Assembly: GCA_947476285.1 (NCBI GenBank)
Contig: CANJPU010000004.1
Coordinates: 62,001 to 126,000 of the forward strand
From: Comamonadaceae bacterium
Lineage (GTDB): Bacteria; Pseudomonadota; Gammaproteobacteria; Burkholderiales; Burkholderiaceae_C
Direction of reading: 5' to 3'
Length of the DNA: 64,000 bases
The notes below the pieces were generated by a model, which was not told where the DNA came from, searched no databases, and saw nothing but the letters and a program-made list of their open reading frames with translations. Each line of letters begins with the position of its first letter. Position 1 is the stretch's first letter. Below are positions 1 to 9,742 of the stretch, piece after piece. Position numbers and translations under genes: made by a program.

Positions 1-209
1 ATGGCAATGAATACAAGAAACTGTGCGTCGTCTCCCACGGTGATCCTGAGGACCCGCTCAGCCTCGAAGAGGTCAGGCAAAAATACATGAGCTGCGTGGA
101 AGGCATCATCGCCGATGCCCCAGCGCGCCAGGGTGCGGACCTGATCTTCACACTCGAAGAGCACAAGGACGTGGCCAAGCTGATGCAGATCTTGACCTTC
201 CCCGCCTAA
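1..209 (+). CDS. MmgE/PrpD family protein, C-terminal fragment (5' end outside window)
   Basis: The open frame entering from the left edge (codons from position 3) gives 68 residues and stops with TAA at 207-209. The fragment contains SHGDPEDPLSLEEVRQKY, which resembles the C-terminal end of MmgE/PrpD proteins (GDP..PLS..E...K). This family includes 2-methylcitrate dehydratase and iminodisuccinate epimerase. The substrate cannot be told from this piece. The stop lies 15 bases before the next start on the same strand, so it is probably co-transcribed with the dehydrogenase that follows. A second, complete family member lies at 53830-55239. Confidence 0.65.
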   Translation, partial: GNEYKKLCVVSHGDPEDPLSLEEVRQKYMSCVEGIIADAPARQGADLIFTLEEHKDVAKLMQILTFPA

Positions 210-224
210 CCTGGGAGAGATCAC

Positions 225-1106
225 ATGGCAGATGGCAGATGGGGCTTTGTGGGCCTGGGCAACATGGGCGCGCCGATGGCGGCCAGCCTGGCCAAGGCCG
301 GGCACAAGCCGCTGGTGTTCGATCTGCGGCCAGAGGCGATGGTGGCGCTTCATCCAGTCGGTGCGCAGTCGGCTGCTTCTTTGGCCGAACTGATAGACAC
401 CTGCGATGTCATCGCCACCTGCCTGCTCTACGACCATCAAGTCAGGCAAACCTTTCTCGGGCCGGGCGGCATCATCGAGCGCGGCCGGGCTGGGCAGGTC
501 GTCTTGATACACAGCACCTTGCTGCCCGCGACCGTGATGGAGATCGCCCAGGCGGCGCAGGCCAAGGGCATGGGGCTGATCGATGCGCCCGTCAGTGGCG
601 GCGGTGAACGCACTGGGCCGGCATCACTGGAGGGCTCGCTCACCGTCATGGTCGGGGCCGACGACTGGGCCTGGGAAAAAGCCCGCCCCATGCTGGAGAT
701 CGTCGGCAAGCATGTGGTGCGGGTGGGCAAGCCCGGTGCGGGCCAAATCGTCAAGCTGGGCAACAACATCATGGCGCTGTGCAATCAGGTGGTGCACATG
801 GAGGCCATCCGCTTCGTCGAGGCCTTCGGCGTCACCCGCGAAGCGCTGGACCAGGTGGCCATGCTCAGCTCGGGCGCTTCCTGGGCGGTGGCCAACTACG
901 GCCACTTCGATCGCTACGGTAGCGAACACACCCTGGCCGGCACGCCGGAGATGCCGCACCGCCTGGGCAAAGACCTTCGCTACGCGGTGTCGGTCGCGCA
1001 GGAGGAATGGGCCTATCTGCCCACAGTGGCCCTGTGTTCACAACTCTTGCCCGGCCTGTTTGAGCAGCGTTGGGCCGAGTACAAGAAGAAGCTGGCCGAT
1101 CAGTGA
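225..1106 (+). CDS. NAD(P)-dependent beta-hydroxyacid dehydrogenase (3-hydroxyisobutyrate dehydrogenase family)
   Basis: This 293-residue protein has the normal length for the family. It starts with a Rossmann dinucleotide site (GLGNMGAPMA, residues 10-19). The substrate-loop signature DAPVSGGG is at 120-127, and the catalytic Lys177 with Asn181 lies in QIVKLGNNIM. Members oxidise 3-hydroxyisobutyrate, tartronate semialdehyde and similar beta-hydroxyacids in the cytosol; the exact substrate is unknown. The ATG at 225 follows a GGGAGAGA ribosome site. The preceding MmgE/PrpD gene on the same strand suggests a small catabolic operon continuing from the left. The gene converges on uvrA with 16 bases between stops. 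Confidence 0.9.
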   Translation: MADGRWGFVGLGNMGAPMAASLAKAGHKPLVFDLRPEAMVALHPVGAQSAASLAELIDTCDVIATCLLYDHQVRQTFLGPGGIIERGRAGQVVLIHSTLLPATVMEIAQAAQAKGMGLIDAPVSGGGERTGPASLEGSLTVMVGADDWAWEKARPMLEIVGKHVVRVGKPGAGQIVKLGNNIMALCNQVVHMEAIRFVEAFGVTREALDQVAMLSSGASWAVANYGHFDRYGSEHTLAGTPEMPHRLGKDLRYAVSVAQEEWAYLPTVALCSQLLPGLFEQRWAEYKKKLADQ

Positions 1107-1122
1107 GCAGCCAGCGGCGGGC

Positions 1123-4100
1123 TCACAGCAGCCGTTTCAGATAACGTCCGGTGTGGCTGTTCGGATTGGCCGCGATTTCTTCGGGCGTGCCCACCGCCAC
1201 CACTTCGCCGCCACCAGCGCCACCCTCCGGGCCCATGTCGATCAGCCAGTCGGCGGTCTTGATCACATCCAGGTTGTGCTCGATCACCACGATGGTGTTG
1301 CCGGCGTCGCGCAACTGATGCAGCACCTTGAGCAACAAGGCGATGTCGGCAAAGTGCAGACCGGTGGTCGGCTCATCCAGGATGTACAAGGTGCGGCCCG
1401 TGTCGCGCTTGGACAGCTCCAGCGCGAGCTTGACACGCTGCGCCTCGCCGCCCGAGAGCGTGGTAGCCGCTTGCCCCAGCTTGATGTAGGACAGGCCCAC
1501 ATCCAGCAAGGTCTGCAGCTTGCGCGCGATGGTGGGCACCGCCTGCAGGAACAAGCGGGCTTCCTCTACCGTCATGTCCAGTATCTGCGCGATGTTGCGC
1601 CCCTTCCACTGCACCTCCAGGGTTTCGCGGTTGTAGCGCTGGCCGTGACAGACATCGCAGGGCACATAGACATCGGGCAGAAAGTGCATCTCCACCTTGA
1701 CCACGCCGTCGCCCTGGCAGGCCTCGCAGCGTCCGCCGGCCACGTTGAATGAAAAGCGCCCGGGGCCATAGCCGCGCTCGCGGGCCATCGGCACTTCGGC
1801 CATCAGTTCGCGGATGGGCGTGAACAGGCCAGTGTAGGTGGCCGGGTTGCTGCGCGGCGTGCGGCCGATGGGCGACTGGTCCACATTGATGACCTTGTCG
1901 AAATGCTCGATGCCTTCCACTGCCTCATGCGCCGCCGGCTCATCATGGGCGCGATAGAGGGTGCGTGCCACGGCCGCGTAGAGTGTGTCATTCACCAGAG
2001 TCGATTTACCCGAGCCCGACACACCGGTCACGCAGGTGAAAAGCCCTACCGGGAAAGCCACGCTCACCTGTCTGAGGTTGTTGCCGGTGGCGCCCACCAC
2101 CCGGATCTCCTGCACCGAGCCGCGCGTTGCCAGATGCTCGGCTTCGCGTGCGGCGCGGCGCAGTGCCGCCTCGCTGGGCGCGAAGCGCGAGGGGGCGCGC
2201 GGCTCATGCAGAATCGAATCGAGCACCGGCAACCACGGTGTGCGTCGGGTCGGCACCGGGATGGACCGCACGCCGCTCAGATACTGGCCCGTCAGTGAGG
2301 CAGCCGTGTTCTTCACGTCATCGAAGCTGCCCTGCGCCAGCACCCGTCCGCCATGCACGCCCGCGCCCGGCCCCATGTCGATCAGGTGGTCTGCCGCGCG
2401 AATCATGTCCTCGTCGTGCTCGACCACGATCACGCTGTTGCCGATGTCCCGCAGATGGCGCAAGGTGCCGATCAACCTGTCGTTGTCGCGCTGGTGCAAG
2501 CCAATGCTCGGTTCATCGAGCACGTACATCACGCCGGTCAGGCCCGAGCCGATCTGAGAAGCCAGCCGGATGCGTTGGGCTTCGCCGCCCGACAAGGTCT
2601 CGGCGCTGCGGTCCAGGCTCAGGTAGTTCAGGCCCACATCGTTCAGAAACTTCAGCCGCAGCCCGATCTCGCGTATCACCTTGTCGGCGATTTCGGCTTT
2701 GGCGCCGTGCAGCTTGAGGCTGCTGAAGTATTCGTAGCTCTCGCGCAGCGTGGCGCGTCCGATCTCGTAGATCGCGCGGGCCTGTTCGCCCTCGCCGACC
2801 TTCACATGGCGCGCTTCGCTGCGAAGGCGCGCGCCCCCGCACTGGGGACAGGACTGCATGCTGCGGTAGCGCGCGAGCTCTTCGCGTACCGTCACCGAAT
2901 CGGTCTCGCGGTACCGCCGCTCCATGTTCGGGATGATGCCTTCAAAGACATGCTTCTTGGTCAGCCTGCGCCCCGCGCCGTTGCCCGACTCCATCGCGTA
3001 GCCGAAGCGTATTTCCTCGGTGCCCGAGCCATGCAGGATCACCTCACGCACCGGCAGCGGCATTTCCTCGAAGGGCAGTTCCGGATCAAACTTGTAATGC
3101 CGCGCCAGACTCTCAATCAGGCTGAAGTAGTGGCCATTGCGTCGGTCCCAGCCCTTGATTGCTCCGCCAGCCAGCGACAGGGAAGGGAAGGCCACCACCC
3201 GCGCCGGATCAAAGAATTCCATATGACCGAGGCCATCGCAACCTGGGCACGCACCCACCGGCGAATTGAAAGAGAACAGCCGCGGCTCAAGCTCGGTGAT
3301 CGAATGGTTGCAGACGGGGCAGGCGAATTTGGCGTTGAACCAGTGGTGTGCCAGTTCGGGGTCGGGCTGGTCCATCTCCACCGCGATGGCGCGGCCGTCC
3401 GCCAGGCGCAAGGCGGCTTCGAAACTTTCGGCCAGGCGCTGCTTCGCATCGGGGCGCACCTTGAGTCGGTCGATCACGACGTCGATGTCGTGCTTCTCTG
3501 ATTTCTTGAGCTTGGGCAGATCGTCAAACTCATAGGCCTGGCCGTCCACCCTGAAGCGCACATAGCCGCGCGACTGCATTTCGGCAAACACATCCACGAA
3601 CTCGCCCTTGCGATCGCGCGCCACGGGTGCCAGGATTATCAGCCGTGTGTCCGGCGGCAGCGCCAGCACCGCGTCCACCATCTGCGACACCGTCTGAGAC
3701 TGCAAGGGCAAACCATGATCGGGGCAATAGGGCGTGCCGGCGCGGGCGAACAGCAGGCGCAGGTAATCGTGAATCTCGGTCACTGTTCCCACGGTCGAGC
3801 GCGGGTTGTGCGAAGTGGCCTTCTGCTCAATGGAGATCGCCGGCGACAAGCCTTCAATCACATCCACATCGGGCTTGTCCATCAATTGCAGGAACTGCCG
3901 GGCATAGGCCGAGAGGCTTTCCACGTAGCGGCGCTGGCCCTCGGCATACAAGGTGTCAAACGCAAGAGACGACTTGCCCGACCCCGACAAGCCGGTGATC
4001 ACCACCAACTGGTTGCGAGGGATGTCCAGGTCGATGTTCTTGAGGTTGTGGGTGCGTGCGCCACGGATGCTGATCCGCTGGGCCGCAAGCTGGCCAAGAT

Positions 4101-4155
4101 ACTTGCCGTCGGTCGATGGGTTCAAAGTGGCGCTGCGTAAGGGAAAACCCAGCAT
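1123..4155 (-). CDS. uvrA: UvrABC excinuclease subunit A
   Basis: UvrA is the damage-recognition ATPase of nucleotide excision repair. Two ABC ATPase halves are visible. The first Walker A is GLSGSGKSS (about residue 55) and the second is GVSGSGKST. Both have ABC signatures ([18 protein letters not shown]). Zinc-finger cysteines appear at CPVCN...CPGC, CPQCGG and CEACQ...CDVC. The ATG at 4155 gives 1010 residues, longer than the roughly 940 usual in enterobacteria. About 25 of these precede the conserved [14 protein letters not shown] block. The frame stays open upstream to 4356, but those residues look unlike UvrA. The gene is divergent from the MFS transporter at 4298; no clear LexA box was seen between them. 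Confidence 0.97.
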   Translation of the reverse strand: MLGFPLRSATLNPSTDGKYLGQLAAQRISIRGARTHNLKNIDLDIPRNQLVVITGLSGSGKSSLAFDTLYAEGQRRYVESLSAYARQFLQLMDKPDVDVIEGLSPAISIEQKATSHNPRSTVGTVTEIHDYLRLLFARAGTPYCPDHGLPLQSQTVSQMVDAVLALPPDTRLIILAPVARDRKGEFVDVFAEMQSRGYVRFRVDGQAYEFDDLPKLKKSEKHDIDVVIDRLKVRPDAKQRLAESFEAALRLADGRAIAVEMDQPDPELAHHWFNAKFACPVCNHSITELEPRLFSFNSPVGACPGCDGLGHMEFFDPARVVAFPSLSLAGGAIKGWDRRNGHYFSLIESLARHYKFDPELPFEEMPLPVREVILHGSGTEEIRFGYAMESGNGAGRRLTKKHVFEGIIPNMERRYRETDSVTVREELARYRSMQSCPQCGGARLRSEARHVKVGEGEQARAIYEIGRATLRESYEYFSSLKLHGAKAEIADKVIREIGLRLKFLNDVGLNYLSLDRSAETLSGGEAQRIRLASQIGSGLTGVMYVLDEPSIGLHQRDNDRLIGTLRHLRDIGNSVIVVEHDEDMIRAADHLIDMGPGAGVHGGRVLAQGSFDDVKNTAASLTGQYLSGVRSIPVPTRRTPWLPVLDSILHEPRAPSRFAPSEAALRRAAREAEHLATRGSVQEIRVVGATGNNLRQVSVAFPVGLFTCVTGVSGSGKSTLVNDTLYAAVARTLYRAHDEPAAHEAVEGIEHFDKVINVDQSPIGRTPRSNPATYTGLFTPIRELMAEVPMARERGYGPGRFSFNVAGGRCEACQGDGVVKVEMHFLPDVYVPCDVCHGQRYNRETLEVQWKGRNIAQILDMTVEEARLFLQAVPTIARKLQTLLDVGLSYIKLGQAATTLSGGEAQRVKLALELSKRDTGRTLYILDEPTTGLHFADIALLLKVLHQLRDAGNTIVVIEHNLDVIKTADWLIDMGPEGGAGGGEVVAVGTPEEIAANPNSHTGRYLKRLL

Positions 4156-4297
4156 GATAGACCGGCGGCCATTGCAGCGCATCCCCGCCCGGTTCGGAAT
4201 GCCGGACAATGCTGGGTTGCCGGCGTCGTGCCGGCCCTTTGTTTTGTGCTGCCCATCGCCTGTGAAAAACTCCCCTGCCTCCCCGTCCTCCGGTCGC

Positions 4298-5506
4298 ATG
4301 ACGCCGCTGGAGCGGCGCGCCAGCGGCTCGCTGGCGGCCATCTTTGCCGCGCGCATGCTCGGGCTTTTTCTGGTGCTGCCAGTGTTCGCCCTGGAAGCGG
4401 CGCGCTATCCGGGTGGTGACGATCCTGCCTGGGTGGGCATGGCCATGGGCATCTACGGCCTGACGCAAGGGATTTTGCAGATCCCCTTCGGGTTGGCGTC
4501 AGATCGGCTGGGCAGAAAGCGCGTCATCATCTTTGGCCTGCTGCTGTTCGCGGCCGGCAGTTTCCTGGCCGCCAGCGCGCACAGCGTGCTGTGGCTCATC
4601 ATCGGCCGCTCGCTGCAGGGCGCGGGCGCGGTGTCCGCTGCCGTCACCGCCTTGCTGGCAGACCAGACCCGGGACGAAGTGCGCACCAAAGCCATGGCCA
4701 TGGTGGGCGCCAGCATCGGGCTGATGTTTGCATTCTCGCTGGTGGCCGCACCCATGCTGGCGCAAGGCATAGGCCTCTCAGGGCTTTTCGTGCTCACTGG
4801 CATCCTGGCGCTGGGCTGCATTGCGGTAGTGCTGTGGTGGACGCCGCCGGAGCCGCTGCAACACAAGAGTCAGCCGCGCGGCCGCCTGTCCGAAGTGCTC
4901 AGGCATGCCGCGTTGCTGCGCCTGAACGCGGGGGTCTTCATCCTGCATGCGGTACAGCTTGCGATGTGGGTGGCGGTGCCAGCGCTGCTGGTGCAGGCCG
5001 GCTTGCCCAAGGCTCAGCACTGGCATGTGTATCTTCCGGCCGTGCTCGCCTCGTTCGTCGTCATGGGCGCGGTGCTGTTCCCGCTGGAGCGGCGCGGCTA
5101 CCTGCGTGCGGTGTTCCTGGCCGCCATCGGCGCCCTCGCGCTCGCGCAGGTGGGCTTGCTGCTGGTGGCCGGCCAGCCGGGCCTGCTGGGGCTGGCCGCG
5201 CTGCTCTTCGTGTTCTTCTGCGGCTTCAATGTGCTGGAGGCCACCCAGCCCAGCCTGGCATCGCGCATTGCCCCGACGCACGCGCGGGGTGCGGCGCTGG
5301 GGGTTTACAACACGCTTCAGTCCTTGGGGTTTTTTGTCGGCGGTGCGGTCGGCGGATGGCTGGTCAAGAACGTTGGAGCACAGGGCTTGTTCACCGCCTG
5401 TGCTGCGCTGATGCTGGTGTGGCTGGTGGTGGCCTGGCCCATGAAGGCGCCCGCGCCGCGAAACAACGCCAAAGAGCTGTTGGCCGACGAAGCTCAGGCG
5501 ACATAA
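4298..5506 (+). CDS. MFS transporter (drug/sugar exporter type)
   Basis: This is a membrane protein of about 402 residues with some twelve hydrophobic segments, beginning [20 protein letters not shown]. The loop after TM2 carries the MFS motif A variant [15 protein letters not shown] proteins exchange small molecules against protons, and the substrate is unknown. The ATG at 4298 is chosen because the helix-rich part starts just after it. An in-frame ATG at 4199 would add a non-hydrophobic leader. The gene lies between uvrA (divergent) and ssb (28 bases downstream, same strand), an order I recall from many Burkholderiales. Confidence 0.88.
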   Translation: MTPLERRASGSLAAIFAARMLGLFLVLPVFALEAARYPGGDDPAWVGMAMGIYGLTQGILQIPFGLASDRLGRKRVIIFGLLLFAAGSFLAASAHSVLWLIIGRSLQGAGAVSAAVTALLADQTRDEVRTKAMAMVGASIGLMFAFSLVAAPMLAQGIGLSGLFVLTGILALGCIAVVLWWTPPEPLQHKSQPRGRLSEVLRHAALLRLNAGVFILHAVQLAMWVAVPALLVQAGLPKAQHWHVYLPAVLASFVVMGAVLFPLERRGYLRAVFLAAIGALALAQVGLLLVAGQPGLLGLAALLFVFFCGFNVLEATQPSLASRIAPTHARGAALGVYNTLQSLGFFVGGAVGGWLVKNVGAQGLFTACAALMLVWLVVAWPMKAPAPRNNAKELLADEAQAT

Positions 5507-5534
5507 TCATCAAATTTCCAGAGGACTCTTCCAA

Positions 5535-6026
5535 ATGGCATCCGTCAACAAAGTCATCCTGATCGGCAATTGCGGCCGTGACCCCGAAATCCGTTACCTG
5601 CCCTCGGGCCAGGCCGTCGCCAACGTCAGCGTGGCAACTTCCAGCCGGCGCAAGGACAAAAACACCGGCGAGTCCATCGAGGACACACAGTGGCATCGCG
5701 TGACTTTTTATGATCGTCTGGCCGAGATCGCCGGCGAGTATGTGAAGAAGGGTCGCCCCATCTATGTGGAAGGGCGGCTGAAGTACGGCAAGTACACCGA
5801 CAAGGACGGCATCGAGCGCAACACGGTGGACATCATCGCCACCGAGATGCAATTGCTGGGCAGCCGCGAAGGCATGGGTGGGCCAGGCGGCGACGAGGAG
5901 GGCGGTGGCGCACCACGCGGCCGGCCGGCACCTGCCACGCGCCCTGCGGCACCCGCTGCCCAGAGGCCGGCACAGTCCAAGCCCTCCACCGGCTTTGACG
6001 ACATGGACGACGATATTCCGTTCTGA
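5535..6026 (+). CDS. ssb: Single-stranded DNA-binding protein
   Basis: A 163-residue SSB. The N-terminal OB fold starts MASVNKVILIGNCGRDPEIR and runs to about residue 110. A Gly/Pro/Ala-rich linker follows, then the conserved acidic tip DDMDDDIPF that recruits replication and repair partners. It coats single-stranded DNA as a tetramer. The ATG at 5535 follows an AGAGGACTC ribosome site. It is close behind the MFS gene and may share its transcript, although ssb genes usually also have their own promoter. Confidence 0.98.
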   Translation: MASVNKVILIGNCGRDPEIRYLPSGQAVANVSVATSSRRKDKNTGESIEDTQWHRVTFYDRLAEIAGEYVKKGRPIYVEGRLKYGKYTDKDGIERNTVDIIATEMQLLGSREGMGGPGGDEEGGGAPRGRPAPATRPAAPAAQRPAQSKPSTGFDDMDDDIPF

Positions 6027-6076
6027 CGGATCGGGCGCCAGCCCCTGCGCAGACACGCATTCATTCGGAGGCATCA

Positions 6077-7054
6077 ATGACACTGAAGAAGCTGATTCGC
6101 TCACTGGCGCTGTGTGTCACCGCCTTGGGCGCGGCAACCGGCGCTCTGGCGCAGGATGTCTGGCCGTCTCGGCCGATCAAGTTCATCGCGCCTTTCCCGC
6201 CAGGTGGTCCGGTGGACCAGACGGCCCGGGTGCTGGCGCAAAAGCTCAGTGACGCACTGGGCCAGCCGGTCGTCATCGAGAACATTGCCGGTGCGGGCAG
6301 CACGGTGGGCCTGGTTCGGCTGACCCAGGCGCCTGCCGACGGCTACACCATCGCGATGGGCCATGTCGGCGGGCTCAGCATCGCACCGCACATGTACGCC
6401 AAGGTGGGCTTCGACCCCCTCAAGAGCTTTGCGCCGGTCACGGTGCTGGCGGACTACGCCAATGTGTTGGTGGTCAATGCCAATGAGCCCTACAAGTCGG
6501 TGGCCGAAATCATCAAGGCGGCCAAGGACAACCCCGGAAAGCTCACCTATGGCTCTTCGGGCAATGGCTCATCCAACCACCTCTCAGGCGAGCTGCTGGC
6601 GAGCATGGCCGGCGTGAAGTTCACCCATGTTCCCTATCGCGGCACCGCGCCGTCCATGAACGACTTGCTGGCCGGGCGGCTCACGTTCATGTTCGACGTG
6701 CTGCTCAACTCCATGCCCCATATCCAGACGGGCAGGCTGCGCGCTCTGGCCGTCACCAACCAGAGCGGCGTCCCTAAATTGCCGGGCGTGCCGACTTTGT
6801 CGCAGTCGGTGCCGGGATATGAAGTGCTGGGCTGGGTGGCCTTGATCGCGCCAGCGGGCACGCCGCCACGAATCGTGGACCGGCTTCGAGCGGAAACCGA
6901 GAAGATCATGAAGATGCCTGAGGTGATCGCCTCTTACGCCACAGTCGGCTTCGACGCCAGGACAGGCACGCCTGAGCAGTTGCTGGACCTGATCAAGAAG
7001 GACCTGGATTTGTGGGGGCCGATCGTAAAATCCACCGGCGCCACGGCCCAATAG
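6077..7054 (+). CDS. Bug-family tripartite tricarboxylate transporter substrate-binding protein
   Basis: This is a 325-residue periplasmic binding protein. The signal peptide ends near TGALAQ (about residue 26). The family pattern follows: WPSRPIKFIAPFPPGGPVDQ, with the PGG..D loop that contacts a ligand carboxylate, then YTIAMGHVGG and the HVPYRGTAPSMNDLLAG block. Bug receptors bind carboxylates such as citrate, amino acids or aromatic acids. No TctA/TctB membrane genes are present here, so the partner must be elsewhere, as is common in Comamonadaceae. The start has a GGAGGCATCA ribosome site. It is convergent with mnmA, with five bases between stops. Confidence 0.93.
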   Translation: MTLKKLIRSLALCVTALGAATGALAQDVWPSRPIKFIAPFPPGGPVDQTARVLAQKLSDALGQPVVIENIAGAGSTVGLVRLTQAPADGYTIAMGHVGGLSIAPHMYAKVGFDPLKSFAPVTVLADYANVLVVNANEPYKSVAEIIKAAKDNPGKLTYGSSGNGSSNHLSGELLASMAGVKFTHVPYRGTAPSMNDLLAGRLTFMFDVLLNSMPHIQTGRLRALAVTNQSGVPKLPGVPTLSQSVPGYEVLGWVALIAPAGTPPRIVDRLRAETEKIMKMPEVIASYATVGFDARTGTPEQLLDLIKKDLDLWGPIVKSTGATAQ

Positions 7055-7059
7055 GCCGA

Positions 7060-8166
7060 TCAGAGCGCGTCGCAGATCACGCCACCGCCCAGGCAAACCG
7101 GGCCGTCGTACAGCACAGCCGACTGGCCGGGCGTCACCGCCCACTGGGGCTGACTGAAACCCAGATGAAACCCGGCGCTGCTTGCGCGTGCCAGGGTGCA
7201 GGGCGCATCGGCCTGGCGGTAGCGCGACTTGGCGGCATAGGTGCCCGGCGCGGGCGGCTCGCCCGCCACCCAGTTCGCGTCATCCGCATCCAGCGCCAAT
7301 GACTGCAGCCATGCGTGATCGTGGCCTTGCACCACCCACAGCGTGTTCTTGTGCATATCCTTGCGCGCCACAAACCAAGGCGCGTGCTCGCCGCCGCCGC
7401 GCTGCGCGCCTTTGTCCTTGATGCCGCCTATGCCCAGGCCCTGGCGTTGGCCCAGGGTGTAGAAGCTCAGCCCTTGATGCTGGCCGATCACGCGGCCGCG
7501 CTCGTCCTTGATCGGGCCGGGCTCCTTGCTGATGTAGCGGTTGAGAAATTCTCGGAACGGCCGCTCGCCGATGAAGCAAATGCCGGTGGAGTCCTTTTTC
7601 TTCGCGTTGGGCAGACCGATCTCCTGCGCGATGCGGCGCACCTCGGTCTTTCGGATTTCGCCCACAGGAAAAAGCGTCTTCGACAGTTGTGCCTGGTTCA
7701 GGCGATGCAGAAAGTAGCTCTGGTCCTTGGTGTCGTCCAGGCCCTTGAGCAACTGGAAGCTGCCCCCGTGCTCGCGCACCCGCGCGTAGTGGCCAGTGGC
7801 GATCTTCTCAGCACCCAAGCGCATGGCATGGTCCAGGAAAGCCTTGAACTTGATCTCGGCATTGCACAGTACATCAGGGTTGGGTGTGCGGCCGGCCTGG
7901 TACTCGCGCAGGAATTCGGCGAAGACGCGGTCCTTGTACTCGGCCGCGAAATTGACATGCTCGATCTCGATGCCAAGTAGATCGGCCACACTGGCAGCGT
8001 CGATGAAGTCCTGGTTGGACGAGCAATACTCGCTGTCGTCGTCATCCTCCCAATTTTTCATGAAGATGGCGATGACCTCATAGCCCTGCTGCTTGAGCAG
8101 ATGCGCGCTCACCGCGGAGTCCACGCCCCCGCTCAGACCAACAACGACACGTGGCTTGCGATTCAT
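7060..8166 (-). CDS. mnmA: tRNA-specific 2-thiouridylase MnmA
   Basis: MnmA installs 2-thiouridine at the wobble U34 of Lys, Glu and Gln tRNAs, using ATP and sulfur relayed from IscS. The 368-residue product has the PP-loop [10 protein letters not shown] near the N-terminus and FMKNWEDDD. The first catalytic cysteine is in [13 protein letters not shown] and the second in [12 protein letters not shown]. The ATG at 8166 begins [14 protein letters not shown]; a longer in-frame extension to 8250 would run into a palindromic repeat and is not conserved-looking. The 5' region is the palindrome at 8167-8400, so the promoter must lie in or upstream of that element. Confidence 0.97.
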   Translation of the reverse strand: MNRKPRVVVGLSGGVDSAVSAHLLKQQGYEVIAIFMKNWEDDDDSEYCSSNQDFIDAASVADLLGIEIEHVNFAAEYKDRVFAEFLREYQAGRTPNPDVLCNAEIKFKAFLDHAMRLGAEKIATGHYARVREHGGSFQLLKGLDDTKDQSYFLHRLNQAQLSKTLFPVGEIRKTEVRRIAQEIGLPNAKKKDSTGICFIGERPFREFLNRYISKEPGPIKDERGRVIGQHQGLSFYTLGQRQGLGIGGIKDKGAQRGGGEHAPWFVARKDMHKNTLWVVQGHDHAWLQSLALDADDANWVAGEPPAPGTYAAKSRYRQADAPCTLARASSAGFHLGFSQPQWAVTPGQSAVLYDGPVCLGGGVICDAL

Positions 8167-8400
8167 CCTAGAAGCAGCAGTTGACCGCTTATTTTCAGCA
8201 GGAAGTGCCTGTGAGCATTGAGCGATTTGGCCTTGAAGTCCCTCCCCCATTGGGTGAGAGCGCTACGCACTCGATTGAGCGCCTGGCAAGCCCGCTGGCG
8301 GCGTTGCTCCTCCTTGCAGGCAACAGCCTGCTGCGTCGTCGCGCCTTGCCATCCGGCTTGCCAGGCGCCCACTCGAGCGCGTCCAACTGTTGCTTCTAGG
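8167..8400. repeat. 234-bp nested palindromic element between mnmA and the Pro-rich gene
   Basis: The two ends form an inverted repeat: CCTAGAAGCAGCAGTTGACC (8167-8186) against 8381-8400, 17 of 20 matching. Inside is a second, longer inverted pair whose core is perfect over 14 bases (GCGCCTGGCAAGCC at 8279-8292 with 8355-8368) and which extends outwards with few mismatches to about 8266 and 8382. In the centre is a perfect hairpin, GCAGGC-AACA-GCCTGC (8316-8331). The outer and middle arms abut on the right, but on the left they are separated by about 79 bases, which are the repeat block at 8177-8263. Short frames cross the element on both strands, but none looks like a real gene. It could be a MITE-like insertion or a structured RNA. 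Confidence 0.7.
8177..8263 (-). repeat. 87-base dispersed repeat, copy A (upstream of mnmA)
   Basis: This block aligns without gaps to 62405-62491, with 71 of 87 bases identical by hand count. The longest shared core is ATTTTCAGCAGGAAGTG, and TTGGCCTTGAAGT is also shared. In the minus direction both copies can be read as a peptide with FKAK.LNAH.HFLLKI in common. Orientation is given relative to that reading and to mnmA. It begins 11 bases upstream of the mnmA start, within the nested palindrome. Confidence 0.75.
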
Positions 8401-8437
8401 ATCATTTGTGCGATTATCCCAGTGGACGTACAACCCT

Positions 8438-9718
8438 ATGCTTCTTCGGCCCACCCCTGCGCCATTTCCGCACCCACGCATGTCGCCTACCGGCATGGCG
8501 ACGGCGGGGGCCATCCACGTCGCCTTGCTGTGGCTGCTGCTGCAGCATGCGCCGGTGCAGGAGACGATTCGCTACGTGAGCCTTCAATATGCGCGGCCTG
8601 CGAGCCCCAGCGCGCAACCGGTCCCGGCGCGCAACCGCGCGATCAGCCTGCAGACGCCCAGCCAGACCGACAGCACTTCGGTGTTTTCCAGAACGCCAGA
8701 GTCCAGCGTGCCGCTCAAGACAACCACCGAATTGCCCGACACGCTGCAGGCCAGGAAGCCGGTGCCCGGACCCCGCAACAGTCAGGCTGCGCCCGCGCCC
8801 GAGCCGCCGCCAGTGCCTGTGGTGGCGCCGGCGCCTGAGTTGTCCGTGCCGGCGCCCGTTCCTGAACCTGTGCCTGCGCCACAGCCTTTGCCCGAGCCTG
8901 TCCCTGCACCCCTTCCGGTTGAGGTGCCGCCGCCTGTTGTCCGGCCAGTGCCTGTGCCGGAGCCCGTGCTCGCGCCTGTGCCACCGCCGCTGCAAGTTCC
9001 GGCGCCTGCCCCGGTTCCCGTGCCAGTACCCGCGCCAGTGCCAGTGCCAGTGCCAGTGCCAGTGCCAGTGCCAGTGCCAGTGCCAGCACCAGCACCGGCA
9101 CCAGCACCAGCACCAGCGCCCGCACCCGCACCCGCACCCGTAGCAGCGCCGGCGCCGGCACCCGTAGCAGCGCCGGCGCCGGCACCCGTAGCAGCGCCGC
9201 AGCCTGCGCCTGCTCCTCCGGCGCCAGTCGCAGCGCCTGTACCTGTGCCTGCGCCTGCTGCACCCGCAGCAGCAGGCGCACCCGCGCCAGCATCGATCCA
9301 ACCCGCGACCCGGCTGCAAGGACCGGTGACGGATGCGCCGGCCGGCCCGGGCTCCTCCGGGCCCTCCAGGGCAACGCCGGCGCTGGTGGCGCCTCCGGCC
9401 GCTGGCGGTGGATGGGGGATTCCCGCGCCTGCTGCGGTCGCGCCGCGCGCGCCAGCTGCATTGCCCCCCGCACCGGTCGTGATACCGGCCATCCCGCCAC
9501 ACCCCGGTCCATTCCGGATTCAGCGTCAACGCAGTCTTGCCGAAATGGCCAACGAACAACTGCGAAGAAACAAGCCCAAAGACCCGCTGGCCGAGGGCAT
9601 GGAAGGCTCGGCCGTTGACGATTGCCTGCATGCGCCGCGCGCACCGCAAGCGGTTGGCGGTCTGCTGGCCGTGCCCGATCTGGCGGCGCGCGCGCTGTCA
9701 GGGCGCTGCGCGAAATAG
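8438..9718 (+). CDS. Proline/alanine-rich TonB-like membrane-anchored protein
   Basis: The product of about 426 residues has one N-terminal membrane segment (AGAIHVALLWLLLQHAP, roughly residues 26-43). A very long Pro/Ala/Val-rich spacer follows (PVPVPV and APAPAP tracts, roughly 120-290), then a short C-terminal region ending with AEMANEQLRRNKPKDPLAEG and a Cys-containing tail. The inner-membrane anchor plus proline spacer is the layout of TonB energy transducers, but I do not see the TonB C-terminal YP block, so the function is unproven. The spacer is encoded by hexanucleotide and 24-base tandem repeats. The start at 8438 is chosen as the first ATG giving the membrane anchor; ATG at 8480 or 8492 is possible. 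Confidence 0.7.
   Translation: MLLRPTPAPFPHPRMSPTGMATAGAIHVALLWLLLQHAPVQETIRYVSLQYARPASPSAQPVPARNRAISLQTPSQTDSTSVFSRTPESSVPLKTTTELPDTLQARKPVPGPRNSQAAPAPEPPPVPVVAPAPELSVPAPVPEPVPAPQPLPEPVPAPLPVEVPPPVVRPVPVPEPVLAPVPPPLQVPAPAPVPVPVPAPVPVPVPVPVPVPVPVPAPAPAPAPAPAPAPAPAPVAAPAPAPVAAPAPAPVAAPQPAPAPPAPVAAPVPVPAPAAPAAAGAPAPASIQPATRLQGPVTDAPAGPGSSGPSRATPALVAPPAAGGGWGIPAPAAVAPRAPAALPPAPVVIPAIPPHPGPFRIQRQRSLAEMANEQLRRNKPKDPLAEGMEGSAVDDCLHAPRAPQAVGGLLAVPDLAARALSGRCAK
9038..9199 (+). repeat. In-gene tandem repeats (6-base and 24-base units)
   Basis: Eight consecutive GTGCCA units span 9038-9085 and encode Val-Pro repeats. They are followed by degenerate GCACCA/GCACCC units. A 24-base unit beginning GCACCCGTAGCAGCGCC then repeats almost three times (9134-9199) and encodes APVAAP. 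All units are multiples of three, so slippage would change the length of the proline spacer without breaking the reading frame. Confidence 0.9.
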
Positions 9719-9742
9719 GCCATTGCGATGCGCAACCAGTCC

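Noticed and set aside
4156..4297. LexA box between uvrA and the MFS gene
   Set aside because: Only half of a CTGT-N8-ACAG site can be found; the GCCGGC hairpin at 4219-4235 is simply a GC-rich palindrome.
8163..8405. 80-codon minus frame through the palindromic element, and its counterpart at 62307-62564, as small protein genes
   Set aside because: Neither has a ribosome site. Only about 20 residues are shared and base changes do not favour silent positions, so the block is better reported as a repeat. A small peptide is not fully excluded.
9038..9199. CRISPR-like array
   Set aside because: The repeats are contiguous six- and 24-base coding units without spacers.
8414..9649. Long open frames in all registers through the Pro-rich gene, including a Gly/Thr-rich one
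   Set aside because: Repetitive six-base units keep every frame open. Only the plus frame from 8438 has a membrane anchor and a non-repetitive C-terminal region.
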